A stretch of DNA of 64,000 bases. Source: an uncultured Stenotrophomonas sp. (GTDB taxonomy: Bacteria; Pseudomonadota; Gammaproteobacteria; Xanthomonadales; Xanthomonadaceae). Below the pieces are notes generated by a model, which was not told the origin of the DNA, made no database searches, and saw only the letters and a list, made by a program, of their open reading frames with translations. The translations under genes and the position numbers were made by a program. The stretch spans positions 62,001-126,000 of the forward strand of contig NZ_CAMFIA010000011.1 in assembly GCF_945952405.1 (NCBI RefSeq), in the 5' to 3' direction. This document shows positions 42,381-50,878 of the stretch, one piece after another (position 1 is the stretch's first letter; the number at the start of each line of letters is the position of its first letter).

Positions 42381-42863
42381 CTTCAGCTGGCGCTTCAGCG
42401 TGGCATCCAGGGTAATCGGCCGGTCCCAATGCCCGTAGCTGGCCACGATGGCGTGGCGCACGGCGCGGTAATGCAGGTTGTCCGGCTTGGTCGGCATGCG
42501 CTTCACCACCGCCTCCCAGCCCCCTTCCGGGTCCTGGCTGAAGGCGCGCACGCTGTCGCGGCAGGTCTGGCCGCTGGCCTTGGCCCAGAAACAGGCGAAG
42601 TAGATATCGGCGGCCTGCCAGCCATGGCTGCTGAACAACGCGCTGATGTAGCCACGCGGCACGTCCGCATAGCGCGACACCTCGTCGAGGAAGGCATCCG
42701 GGTAGCGTTCGGCGTAGTGGTTGATGTCCTGCAGCTGGGCATCGACCCAACCGTCGCCGGTGTCCACCTCATAGGCGGCTGAACGCTCGGCGGTCTGCTG
42801 CGCCAGCACGGTGGCCGGCGCCAGCAGCAGGGACAACAGCAGCGTGCGCAGTCGGGGATTCAT
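42375..42863 (-). CDS. Hypothetical secreted protein
   Basis: 162 residues with signal peptide (LLLSLLLAPATVLAQQ). The mature protein has DINHYAERYPDAFLDEVSRYADVPRGYI and two Cys (FACFWAKAS and GQTCRDSV) likely to be disulfide-bonded. The C-terminus reads HAIVASYGHWDRPITLDATL. No family recognised. The stop overlaps the REP element. Start ATG 42863. Confidence 0.65.
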   Translation of the reverse strand: MNPRLRTLLLSLLLAPATVLAQQTAERSAAYEVDTGDGWVDAQLQDINHYAERYPDAFLDEVSRYADVPRGYISALFSSHGWQAADIYFACFWAKASGQTCRDSVRAFSQDPEGGWEAVVKRMPTKPDNLHYRAVRHAIVASYGHWDRPITLDATLKRQLKR

Positions 42864-42894
42864 GCGCCGATTCTGCCGCAGCCGCCGCGCCCTG

Positions 42895-43647
42895 TCAGGC
42901 CGCCGCGGCGGCCTTGGCCTCGATCGCAGCCAGTGCGGCGGGCCAGTCGTGGGCAGTATCGGCAGTGACCATGCGCGGTTCGTCGTCGGCCACGCCATGC
43001 TGGGTCTCATGGGCCCAGGTCACCGCGTACGGGGTATGCACGCCCCAGCCGCCGAGGGTCACCACCGGCTCGATGTCCGAGCGCAACGAGTTGCCGACCA
43101 TCACGAAGCGCTGCATCGGCAGGTCGAATTCGGCCAGCACGCGGGCGTAGGTTTCCGGGTCCTTCTCCGAGACGATCTCGATGCGCGGGAACAGCTCGGC
43201 GAGGTTGGCGACCTTGATCTTGGCTTCCTGGTGGAACAGGTCGCCCTTGGTGATCAGCACCACCGGGTAGTGCTCGGCGATCGCTGCCACCGCTTCACGC
43301 ACCCCGTCGATCAGCTCGACCGGGTGGCGCAGGGTGTCGTGGCCGATATCCAGGATGCGCTGGATATCCCTGGCGTCGATGCGCTGGCCGGTGATGTCGA
43401 TGGCCGCTTCGATCATCGACAGGGTCATGCTCTTCACCCCGTAGCCGAAGGTGCCCAGGTGGCGCTGCTGCACTTCCAGCAGGTGGCGCGCGGTCTGGGT
43501 GTCATGCACGTCGACATAGCGCGACAGCAGGTCAAGGTAATCCTGCTCGGCCTTGCGGTAGTAGTCCTCGCTCTTCCACAGCGTATCGTCACCGTCAAAA
43601 CCGACCAGGCCGATGGCGCGCGACGGCGCAGGCGTGGGGGTATTCAT
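42895..43647 (-). CDS. HAD-superfamily hydrolase (phosphatase)
   Basis: 250 residues. HAD motif I GFDGDDTLWKSED (nucleophile Asp), motif II VVLITKGD, motif III Lys around EAKIKVANL, and motif IV FVMVGNSLRSDIEPV are all in order. The cap is the helical C1 type. Substrate unknown; small phosphorylated metabolite. Start ATG 43647 (MNTPTPAP) is chosen over the longer frame. Confidence 0.85.
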   Translation of the reverse strand: MNTPTPAPSRAIGLVGFDGDDTLWKSEDYYRKAEQDYLDLLSRYVDVHDTQTARHLLEVQQRHLGTFGYGVKSMTLSMIEAAIDITGQRIDARDIQRILDIGHDTLRHPVELIDGVREAVAAIAEHYPVVLITKGDLFHQEAKIKVANLAELFPRIEIVSEKDPETYARVLAEFDLPMQRFVMVGNSLRSDIEPVVTLGGWGVHTPYAVTWAHETQHGVADDEPRMVTADTAHDWPAALAAIEAKAAAAA

Positions 43648-43692
43648 CGCACAAGGATACCCCCGTCCCGGCATGCGGGACACCGGAAGGGC

Positions 43693-44202
43693 TCAGTCGC
43701 CGTGCTGGCGCTGGTAGACCAGCAGGTCCAGTGCCGGGGCCTGCCCGGTCAGTTGGGTCAGCAGGGTATGCACCTGGCCACGATGGTGGGTCTGGTGGTT
43801 GAACCAGTGCGCCAGCCCGGCATCCACCCGTTGCAGCTGCGGTTCGGGCGTGGAGACGCGCCGATAGGCAACGCGGGTGGCGAGTGCGGCCTCCGGGAGG
43901 TCGAGCACGAAGCTGACGATGCCCGCATCTTCCTCGATCCGCGCCTGGCGCAGGGCAGTGAATTCAGTGAACAGCAGCGTGTCCAGTGCATACCCACTGT
44001 CACCCAGCCCGGCCAGCCGGCGCAGCCAGATGCGATCGGTCACCAGCAGGTGGTTGAGGGTGCCCTCGATGGAACCGAAGAACGCCCCGCATGGCCTGCG
44101 GTAGTCCTCCACCGGCAATGGCTCCACTGCCGCGTACAGGCGCTGGTTGGCCCAGGCGTTGTAGCGGGCCATGGCCTCGAAATGGGTCTTGAGGGTTGCC
44201 AT
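43693..44202 (-). CDS. DinB-family protein
   Basis: 169 residues, four-helix-bundle DinB fold with the three metal-coordinating His in conserved places (TLNHLLVTDRIW and FNHQTHHRGQVHTLL). The start ARYNAWANQRLYAAV is diagnostic. DinB/YfiT-like proteins are thought to be metal-dependent thiol transferases or hydrolases. Not DNA polymerase IV, despite the name. Confidence 0.88.
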   Translation of the reverse strand: MATLKTHFEAMARYNAWANQRLYAAVEPLPVEDYRRPCGAFFGSIEGTLNHLLVTDRIWLRRLAGLGDSGYALDTLLFTEFTALRQARIEEDAGIVSFVLDLPEAALATRVAYRRVSTPEPQLQRVDAGLAHWFNHQTHHRGQVHTLLTQLTGQAPALDLLVYQRQHGD

Positions 44203-44272
44203 CTGCGGAGGAGCATCGTTTACGCCGCCGCTGCCGTCAATGCGGCGGCGCCAGCGGCCGTCGGGCAGAAAA

Positions 44273-44300
44273 AACCCGGGCGGCCATCGCCGCCCGGGTT
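44273..44300 (-). terminator. Rho-independent terminator of the EF-hand gene
   Basis: Perfect 12-bp stem AACCCGGGCGGC / GCCGCCCGGGTT with a CATC loop and TTTTTTCTG on the minus-strand side, 23 bases past the EF-hand stop. Confidence 0.9.
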
Positions 44301-44322
44301 CCCATACGCCCCGAACCTGGTG

Positions 44323-44739
44323 TTACCTGCCCTGTGCGCCCTGCGCGGCGCCACCGGCACCGGCCTGCTGGGCGGCCACATAGGCCTTGTACTCATCGGC
44401 ACTCAGCTCGCCGTCCTTGTTGGTATCGGCCTGATCGAACACCTGGGCCAGGCCGGCATTCACCTGTGCCTCGGATTTGCTGATGGTGCCGTTGCCATCG
44501 GTATCGATACTGGCCCAGGTCTGGCCACCGCCATTGGCCTGCGCCGAGGCCGCTGCGGCCGCATTGGTCGCCTGGTCTGCCGCCTGGCCGGCCTGTGCCG
44601 CTGCCTGCTGGGCCTGCGCCGCTTCGTTCTGCGCATGCGCGGCCTGCTGCTTGGCCGACTGGGCCATCGCCGGGATGGCCAGCACGCTGCCGGCGGCGAC
44701 GATCAGGGCGATCAGGGGCTTGCGGTTGCGAATAGTCAT
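44323..44739 (-). CDS. Secreted EF-hand calcium-binding protein
   Basis: 138 residues with signal peptide (LIALIVAAGSVLAIPAMAQ), an Ala/Gln-rich helical spacer and two EF-hand loops: DTDGNGTISKSE (residues about 82-93) and DTNKDGELSADE (about 105-116), each with the D-x-D/N-x-D/N-G and closing Glu pattern. Periplasmic or secreted calcium binder of the xanthomonad EF-hand type. Role unknown. Confidence 0.85.
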   Translation of the reverse strand: MTIRNRKPLIALIVAAGSVLAIPAMAQSAKQQAAHAQNEAAQAQQAAAQAGQAADQATNAAAAASAQANGGGQTWASIDTDGNGTISKSEAQVNAGLAQVFDQADTNKDGELSADEYKAYVAAQQAGAGGAAQGAQGR

Positions 44740-44972
44740 CAGGGGTGTCTCCTACCGATTGGGTGGTGTTGCGCGGCATGTCTGTTTCCGCACGGCACCT
44801 ACCCTGCCACCGCGTTTCTGAATCGATTTTGCGCCGCGACCAGACTCAACACGCACGGTTAACCACTCACCCGCGCGCATGCGTTAGCGCAGTGGTTAGC
44901 GCGAAGTGAGCGGCTCATAAGATGCACATTCAGCGCCACCGGATTTAACCGGCAGCGAACGAAAAACCTGCG

Positions 44973-45344
44973 TCAGTCGACGTTCTGCGCCGATGACCGC
45001 GAACTGAACATCACCCATCCCAGCGCCACACCGGCAAGCGCGCCGGCGATTTCCAGCACCACTCGGCTGCCGAGTTCGTTCGGATCGTGGATGGTGGCGA
45101 GGAACAGGCGCGCGTACAGCGGCGACTCCAGGCGCACGATGCCCATATAGAACAGCTTCCACGCATCGATGCCTGCGGAGATCACCACCGAGATCACGCA
45201 GGACCAACCGATCGCATGGCCTACCGACCAGTGCAGCAGCCGGCACAGCCGCGACCACAGGAAATACACCAGCAGGCCGACCAGCAGGGCGATGGCGCCC
45301 GCTTCCAGGGTACCGAGCAGGCCGAAGTGCAGGGGAAGGTTCAT
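44973..45344 (-). CDS. Hypothetical inner-membrane protein
   Basis: 123 residues with three hydrophobic helices (EAGAIALLVGLLVYFLW, AIGWSCVISVVISAGI and VVLEIAGALAGVALGWVMF). No family recognised. ATG 45344 follows CTCCG...; the much longer in-frame extension upstream reads through the repeat region and is not protein-like. Confidence 0.55.
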   Translation of the reverse strand: MNLPLHFGLLGTLEAGAIALLVGLLVYFLWSRLCRLLHWSVGHAIGWSCVISVVISAGIDAWKLFYMGIVRLESPLYARLFLATIHDPNELGSRVVLEIAGALAGVALGWVMFSSRSSAQNVD

Positions 45345-45435
45345 CGGAGGGGCGGCAGGGAGAAGGCGGCCAGTGTAAGGGTATCGGCCGGGTAGCAGCC
45401 CGGTGCGCGCCATCGCAGGCGCGCTGATGTCTGTA

Positions 45436-45540
45436 GATCCACGCCATGCGTGGACGAATCTGCATCGAAAACGCCAGCGGTTGCTTCGGCCGTTGCCTCT
45501 GCCGTTGCCGTTGCCTCTGCCGGTGCAGGGCGCAGCCCTG
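45436..45540. repeat. GATCCACGC palindrome plus short tandem CCGTTGCCTCTG repeats
   Basis: A GTAGATCCACGCCATGCGTGGA unit (about 45436-45460) is followed at about 45490-45530 by near-tandem copies of a hexamer-based unit GCCGTTGCC/TCTGCC. Hexamer arrays like this can vary by slippage. Confidence 0.65.
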
Positions 45541-45550
45541 CCGATACCCC

Positions 45551-46264
45551 CTAAAGCACTGGAACGTCGTAGGCCGTACCGGGATCCGGTTCGGGCTGCA
45601 GGGTGTAGTGCCACCATTCCTGCGGATAGTTGACGAAGCCACGGCGGGCCATCGCTCGCACCAGCTGCTGCCGGTTGGCCTGCTGTGCTGCACTCAGCCC
45701 GTGCGTCCGCGTATGCGCGCGGGGACCGAAGAAGTCGAAGTCGGTGCCCATGTCCAGCGGCGTGCAACGGCCACTGCGGCAGTCCAGCAGGCCGAGATCG
45801 ACGGTGGCGCCACGGCTGTGCCCGGAGCGTTCGGCGATGTAGCCATCAGCCACCAGCTGCGGCTTGTCCAGACCCGGGTACTGCACGGCCTGGCGCGAGT
45901 GTTCGTGCGGATCGTTCACCCAGGCCATGAACGCCTGCACCGAGCGCACCGGCCGGTAGCAGTCGTAGACCCGCAGGCCGAAGCCATCCGCGCGCAGGTC
46001 CTCTTCCACCTGTGCCAGGGCCTTCGCCACCGGCGCCAGCAGATAGCAGGAGGGCGCCTGGTAGCCCGGTACGCGCGCGCCGGTGAAGTTGTCGGTACCG
46101 GCGTAGCGGATGTCCATCTCGATGCTGGGCGACAGCGTGCGGATCTCGACCAGCCCGGCACTGGCGGCATCGGTGGCTGGCGAGACGCGTACGGGCTCAG
46201 CGGCGCGTGCGCCCGCTGACAGGGCAATCGCCAGTACGAGTGAAATGCAGGTCCTGGAAGTCAT
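45551..46264 (-). CDS. Secreted VanX/DdpX-like D-alanyl-D-alanine dipeptidase
   Basis: 237 residues with signal peptide (LVLAIALSAGARAAE). The zinc site of M15 peptidases is intact: SGHSRGATVDLGLLD with His and Asp ligands, then EWWHY with catalytic Glu and the third ligand. VanX-type enzymes cleave D-Ala-D-Ala and related dipeptides; a secreted copy points to periplasmic peptidoglycan-peptide digestion rather than vancomycin resistance. Its 5' end overlaps the serine-hydrolase gene by 68 bases. Last gene of the leftward muropeptide arm. Confidence 0.88.
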   Translation of the reverse strand: MTSRTCISLVLAIALSAGARAAEPVRVSPATDAASAGLVEIRTLSPSIEMDIRYAGTDNFTGARVPGYQAPSCYLLAPVAKALAQVEEDLRADGFGLRVYDCYRPVRSVQAFMAWVNDPHEHSRQAVQYPGLDKPQLVADGYIAERSGHSRGATVDLGLLDCRSGRCTPLDMGTDFDFFGPRAHTRTHGLSAAQQANRQQLVRAMARRGFVNYPQEWWHYTLQPEPDPGTAYDVPVL

Positions 46265-47750
46265 AGCTGAAGTCGATGTCCGGGTCGATGGCACGCAGGT
46301 CCAGGGTCGGCGGTGTGCCTTCAGCGGGCTGCAGCCACACCTGTGCGTCGTCGCCCAGCGTATCCCAGCGCAGCAGCCAGCGCCCCTCCAGCTGCAGCAC
46401 GCGGCCCTGCAACCTCGGCGATTTGTCCACGCTGAAGCGCAGGCCCTGCGTGCCCGCGCACAGCGAGGCCGGTCCCAGCCAGGGATCGTTGTAGCGTCCC
46501 TGCCAGCGCGGCAGATCGGCACCGCCCGCCGCACGCGCCGCCGCCGTGGCGGGCCGCAACTGGCCCGAGGCCGCGCGCGCCACCTGGTCGGCCTTCAGCT
46601 CGGCCAGGTACGCCATTGCCGGGCGCGCATCGCCCGCAGCGGTGAAGCGCTTCAGCACCGCCTGCATCAGCGCGCTGCGTGCATCCTCGCCTTCGCCATT
46701 GATCAGCATCACCACACCGACGTTGCGATCCGGCAACAGGGCCAACGATGAATACATGCCCGACAGCGTGCCGGTGTGCGCCACCTTCCACTGCCCGTCC
46801 ATGTCCGAGACCCGCCAGCCATAGCCGTAGCCGTAGAAGTGCGCGTTCTCCCAGCGTCGCTGGCGTTCACCCAACGGCATCGGCATGTGCAGGGTCCACA
46901 GCGTGCGCCGCTGGCCGGCGTCCAGCCAGTCCGGCACCCGTGCTGGATCCAGCAGCACCTGCATCCAGCGCGTCATGTCACGCAGTGAACAGCGGATGCC
47001 GCCCGCGGCCATCGACGGCAGGTCCGGACTGAGCGCAGCGTCGGCATTCACCACCTCGTTGCGATCACCGCGCCAGGCATGCGGTTGCGCCACGTTGCCC
47101 ACCTGCTGCACCGGCCACGCGCCAACCTGGCAGCGCGACAGGCCCAGCGGCGCGAACACCTGCTCGCGCATCAGCTGGTCGTAAGGCTTGCCGCCGGCGG
47201 CGGCCGCGACCTCGCCAGCCACCACGTACATCAGGTTGTCGTAGGCGTAGCGGCTGCGGAAGCTGCTGACCGGCTTCAGGTGCGCCAGGCCGGCGATGAT
47301 GTCGGCGCGGGTGAACGCGTTAGGCTCCGGCCACAGCATCAGGTCGCCGGCGCCCAGGCCCAGCCCGCTGTTGTGGATCAGCAGGTCGCGCACCTGCATC
47401 TGCTGGCCCACCCACGCATCCTGCATGCGGAAGCCGGGCAGGTACCGCTGCACCGGATCGTCCCAGCGCAGCTTGCCCTGCTGCACCAGCCGGGCCAGCA
47501 GGGCCGCGGTCATCGCCTTGCTGTTGGAGGCGATCTTGAACAGCGTGTCCTCGTCGATGCGACCGCCATCGCCACGTGCGCCTTCGGCGTGGCGATAGAC
47601 CACGCGCCCGTCCTCGACCACCGCCAGTGCCAGGCCCGGCAGATGCTCGTGCCGGACCACGCTGGCCACATCAGCATCGATGGACGCGGTGTCGATCGAT
47701 GCGGCGGGGGGAGCGGCCAGTGCGGCCGCCAGGATCAACAGAGGATGCAT
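46197..47750 (-). CDS. Class C beta-lactamase-fold serine hydrolase
   Basis: 517 residues with signal peptide (LLILAAALAAPPA). Penicillin-recognising motifs: S-x-x-K as Ser75-Asn-Ser-Lys78, Y-x-N as YDNLMY (about residue 173), and the HTG triad as AHTGTLSG. A C-terminal lipocalin-like (DUF3471-type) domain follows about residue 400. Such proteins are D-aminopeptidases, esterases or DD-peptidases rather than true beta-lactamases. Between the TonB receptor and the VanX-like gene, cleavage of peptidoglycan D-amino-acid peptides is the likely role. ATG 47750. Confidence 0.85.
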   Translation of the reverse strand: MHPLLILAAALAAPPAASIDTASIDADVASVVRHEHLPGLALAVVEDGRVVYRHAEGARGDGGRIDEDTLFKIASNSKAMTAALLARLVQQGKLRWDDPVQRYLPGFRMQDAWVGQQMQVRDLLIHNSGLGLGAGDLMLWPEPNAFTRADIIAGLAHLKPVSSFRSRYAYDNLMYVVAGEVAAAAGGKPYDQLMREQVFAPLGLSRCQVGAWPVQQVGNVAQPHAWRGDRNEVVNADAALSPDLPSMAAGGIRCSLRDMTRWMQVLLDPARVPDWLDAGQRRTLWTLHMPMPLGERQRRWENAHFYGYGYGWRVSDMDGQWKVAHTGTLSGMYSSLALLPDRNVGVVMLINGEGEDARSALMQAVLKRFTAAGDARPAMAYLAELKADQVARAASGQLRPATAAARAAGGADLPRWQGRYNDPWLGPASLCAGTQGLRFSVDKSPRLQGRVLQLEGRWLLRWDTLGDDAQVWLQPAEGTPPTLDLRAIDPDIDFSYDFQDLHFTRTGDCPVSGRTRR

Positions 47751-47803
47751 GCGGGCGTCCCTCCGGGGCCGCGCCGCCCACCGGGACGGCGCGGGATACC
47801 GGC

Positions 47804-50800
47804 TCAGAAATTCCAGGTCACCACCAGCTGGGTATAGCGCGGCGCCTGCCAGCGCGTCCCCGTTGCGAAGGTCGCTTCGCGGTACTGGCCGGGCTGCGCC
47901 TCGTAGCGCTGGTGCACGTTGATGGTCTTCTGGTTGTTGAACAGGTTGTACACCGACAGCCGTGCACTGAGGTCGATCCCTTCCACCGGCAGGCGCCAGG
48001 TCACGTTGGCCCCCATGGTCCAGGTCCACGGCAGGCGCCCGAACGCACCGCGCGGGCTGTAGTCGAACTGGCGCTTGTCATACGGGCCCGAGCAGTTGGC
48101 CACGCACAGCCAGCCGGTGCCACCGCCACTGCCTTCGCTGGAGGTGCTGCCACCCGCGATCGTGTCGTTCGGCCACATCACGCCATAGGCGGTGATCGGG
48201 CCACCGGACTGCACCTGCAGCGTGGTGCCGAACGACCACTGCTTGTTCAGCGCATACGCGGCACGCAGCTTGAACTGGTGGCGGAAGTCGTTGAACAGCA
48301 CGCCGTAACGCTCGTTGGTGGACGGATGGTCCCAGAACTGGACCATGCCGGTATCGCCGTAGTTGGTATCGGAGTTCACCGGCCCTTCGAAGTTGCCTTC
48401 GCTCTTGGACCACAGGTACGAAGCGTTGAACATCCACTTTTCGTCCCAGGCACGGTCGATCTGGAACTCCAGTGCCTTGTAGGTGCGCTTGGGCTTGGAA
48501 TAGCCGACCACCTCGCCGCTGCCGCCCTTGCGATAGCCGCTGTTGGCGGTGTCGATGGTGATCCAGCCTTCGTTGGCGCAGCCGATGCTCTTGTCGCCCC
48601 AGATCGTCAGGCTCTCGCCCGGATTGGCGATCGGCCACAGCGTGCTCGGGGTCGGGCCACACGGCGTGTAGTTGATGCGGATGTCATCCAGCGCGCGGGT
48701 CATGCGCCGGTAGGTGGCGTTGACGCCCCACGACCAGGCCTGGTTGATCATGTTCTGGAAGCCGAGGATGTACTCGTCCTGGTAGACCGCCTTCAGGTCG
48801 CGGTCCACGCTCTGGCGCAGGTCGGCACCGCCGGTGTTCATGCGGGTGTCGGTCGGCCCGATCTGCTGGCCGATGACCGGTGCCATGTACGCCGAGCCGG
48901 TCGGCGAGGTCTTCTGCTCCCAGCCGTTGAGCACGTAGTAGCTGTATTCGTCGGTCAGGCCACCGGCAAAGTTGACGTTGATGTTGTTGGTCACCGGCAG
49001 GTAGTAGCGGCCGGCGTTGCCGAACAGCTTGGTGCTGCCGTCACCGCGCATGTCCCACGAGAAGCCGACCCGTGGTGCGATCAGGTCGTCCATCTTGATG
49101 AACGCCTTGCCGGCTGCGGTACGGTTCTCGAAGCGATCCCAGCGCACGCCGAGGTTCAGCATCAGGTTCGGTGTGATGTTCCAGATGTCTTCCACGTACA
49201 GCGCATTGGCTTCGGTCTCGAAAGTGCCGCCCGACCTGCGGTTGCGCGCACGCAGCATCTCGGTGACACCGGCCGGCACATAGGCATTGGCGCCGTCCCA
49301 CACCTCATCGCCCGGCCGCGCCACGTACGCGGTGTAGCTCAGCTCGGTGGGGCCCGGATAACGGGTGGACTGCTTGGTGGTCATCAGTTCACGGTCGACA
49401 CCGAAGCGCAGCAGGTGATCGCCCAGCTGCCATTCGAAATCCAGCCGCGCCACGTCACGGGTATCGTCGCGCTCCGCCACCGCCGCACCGGTCGGGTGGC
49501 AGCCGGCGCGCAGGCCCTGCAGCTTGCCCAGGCGCGGGCCATAGGTGCTGTCGGTGAACACCGGGCTGCACGCCTGGTCCAGCGACGAACTGGTGAAGGC
49601 ACGCTGCTTGTTCTGGCCGACCATCGCGCGCGCAGTGAAGTTCTGGCCGAAGTGGCCGGTATAGGTCGCCGACCAGTTGCGGCCACCGGTCTCGGTGACC
49701 GAATCACCGCCCCAGGCGCCCAGCCGGTCGCTGTTCCAGTTGTAGCCGTACGACGCATTGGTGACGTCGCCCTCGTCGGAGAACGCCAGCAGCGCAAGGC
49801 TGTGGTTGTCGTTGATGTTCCAGTCCAGCTTGGTGCCCCAGAAGCCATTGCCGGACGTGTTCTTGAACCAGGTGCTGCCGTCGGACGAGGTGTTGTGGCC
49901 GCGGTCATCGCGGTCCTCGTACATCGCGAACAGGAACAGTTTGTCCTTGATGATCGGTCCCGATCCCCAGACATTGGTCTTCAGGAACGAGTTGTTGTCG
50001 CGGCTGCCATAGGAGTGCGGCGTGCCATCGCGATGGAAGTGGTCGCCCCCGCTGGCGCGCCAGGCGCTCGGCTCGGCGGTCACTTCCACACCGCCCTCGA
50101 ATTCGTTGCTGCCCGAACGGGTCACCGCATTGATGACGCCGCCGGTGGAACGACCGAACTCGACCGAGTAACCGCCGGTCTTGACCTGGAATTCCTTGAA
50201 GAAGGCGAATGGCGCAGTGCTGAAGCCACGACGGGTATACATGTCGGTGACGTTCAGGCCGTTGATGAACACCGCGTTCTCGGCCACCGAGGAACCGGCG
50301 AATGACAGGCCGCCGAACGAGGAGTTGCCACCGACCACGCCCGGCGCCATCAGCGCCACCGCGGCGAGGTCCTGCGCCACCGGCAGGCGCGAGATCTCCT
50401 GCCGGTTGATGTTGAACGAGGTCTCGGTGGAGTACACGTCCACCCGGTTGACTACGCGGGTGCCGACCACCTGCAGGGCGTCGAGGTTGGTGACGCCACC
50501 GCCACTGGCCAGGTTGACCGTGGTGGTACCGCCGACCGCAACGCTGACCGCGACCTGGTCGCCCAGCTTCTGGCCCGCGCGGCTGAGCTGCAGCTGGTAG
50601 TCACCTACCGGCAGCTGGCCCAGGCGATAGCTGCCATCGGCGCCGACCGTCACGCTGCGGGTCAGGCCGGTGCTGCTGCTGACCACGGTCACCTGGTCGC
50701 CGGCGGTGGCGCGGCCCGCCACTGCGCCACTCACGTTCTGTGCCATTGCGATACCGGGCAGCATTGCGCCCAGACACGCTCCCAGGGCGACGCTCAACGC

Positions 50801-50827
50801 CGCCCGCTTGATGCTGTAAGCCTTCAT
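47804..50827 (-). CDS. TonB-dependent outer-membrane receptor (Oar/carboxypeptidase-regulatory type)
   Basis: 1007 residues: signal peptide (AALSVALGACLGAMLPGIAMAQ), an N-terminal carboxypeptidase-regulatory-like beta domain (residues about 30-105), a plug (VINRVDVYSTE... to about 240 with TGGVINAVTRSGSNEF), then a large 22-strand barrel ending in LVVTWNF with the terminal Phe that recruits BamA. These receptors import large or peptide-like ligands across the outer membrane with TonB energy. The neighbouring muropeptide genes suggest peptidoglycan peptides as ligand. 51 bases downstream of the transglutaminase gene. Confidence 0.9.
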   Translation of the reverse strand: MKAYSIKRAALSVALGACLGAMLPGIAMAQNVSGAVAGRATAGDQVTVVSSSTGLTRSVTVGADGSYRLGQLPVGDYQLQLSRAGQKLGDQVAVSVAVGGTTTVNLASGGGVTNLDALQVVGTRVVNRVDVYSTETSFNINRQEISRLPVAQDLAAVALMAPGVVGGNSSFGGLSFAGSSVAENAVFINGLNVTDMYTRRGFSTAPFAFFKEFQVKTGGYSVEFGRSTGGVINAVTRSGSNEFEGGVEVTAEPSAWRASGGDHFHRDGTPHSYGSRDNNSFLKTNVWGSGPIIKDKLFLFAMYEDRDDRGHNTSSDGSTWFKNTSGNGFWGTKLDWNINDNHSLALLAFSDEGDVTNASYGYNWNSDRLGAWGGDSVTETGGRNWSATYTGHFGQNFTARAMVGQNKQRAFTSSSLDQACSPVFTDSTYGPRLGKLQGLRAGCHPTGAAVAERDDTRDVARLDFEWQLGDHLLRFGVDRELMTTKQSTRYPGPTELSYTAYVARPGDEVWDGANAYVPAGVTEMLRARNRRSGGTFETEANALYVEDIWNITPNLMLNLGVRWDRFENRTAAGKAFIKMDDLIAPRVGFSWDMRGDGSTKLFGNAGRYYLPVTNNINVNFAGGLTDEYSYYVLNGWEQKTSPTGSAYMAPVIGQQIGPTDTRMNTGGADLRQSVDRDLKAVYQDEYILGFQNMINQAWSWGVNATYRRMTRALDDIRINYTPCGPTPSTLWPIANPGESLTIWGDKSIGCANEGWITIDTANSGYRKGGSGEVVGYSKPKRTYKALEFQIDRAWDEKWMFNASYLWSKSEGNFEGPVNSDTNYGDTGMVQFWDHPSTNERYGVLFNDFRHQFKLRAAYALNKQWSFGTTLQVQSGGPITAYGVMWPNDTIAGGSTSSEGSGGGTGWLCVANCSGPYDKRQFDYSPRGAFGRLPWTWTMGANVTWRLPVEGIDLSARLSVYNLFNNQKTINVHQRYEAQPGQYREATFATGTRWQAPRYTQLVVTWNF

Positions 50828-50878
50828 CCCCTGCTCTCTCCTGCAAGAATTGAATGGTGTGGAATGCGATGTGTCGCG

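Noticed and set aside
45551..46264. Vancomycin-resistance vanX
   Set aside because: No vanH/vanA genes, a secreted location and a Gram-negative host argue for peptide scavenging.
46197..47750. A true class C beta-lactamase (resistance gene)
   Set aside because: Motif spacing and the extra C-terminal domain fit the broad serine-hydrolase family; the genetic context is muropeptide metabolism, with no AmpR.
47576..50305. 909-residue plus-strand frame over the TonB receptor
   Set aside because: Mirror frame of a real receptor; composition is unnatural and no domain is visible.
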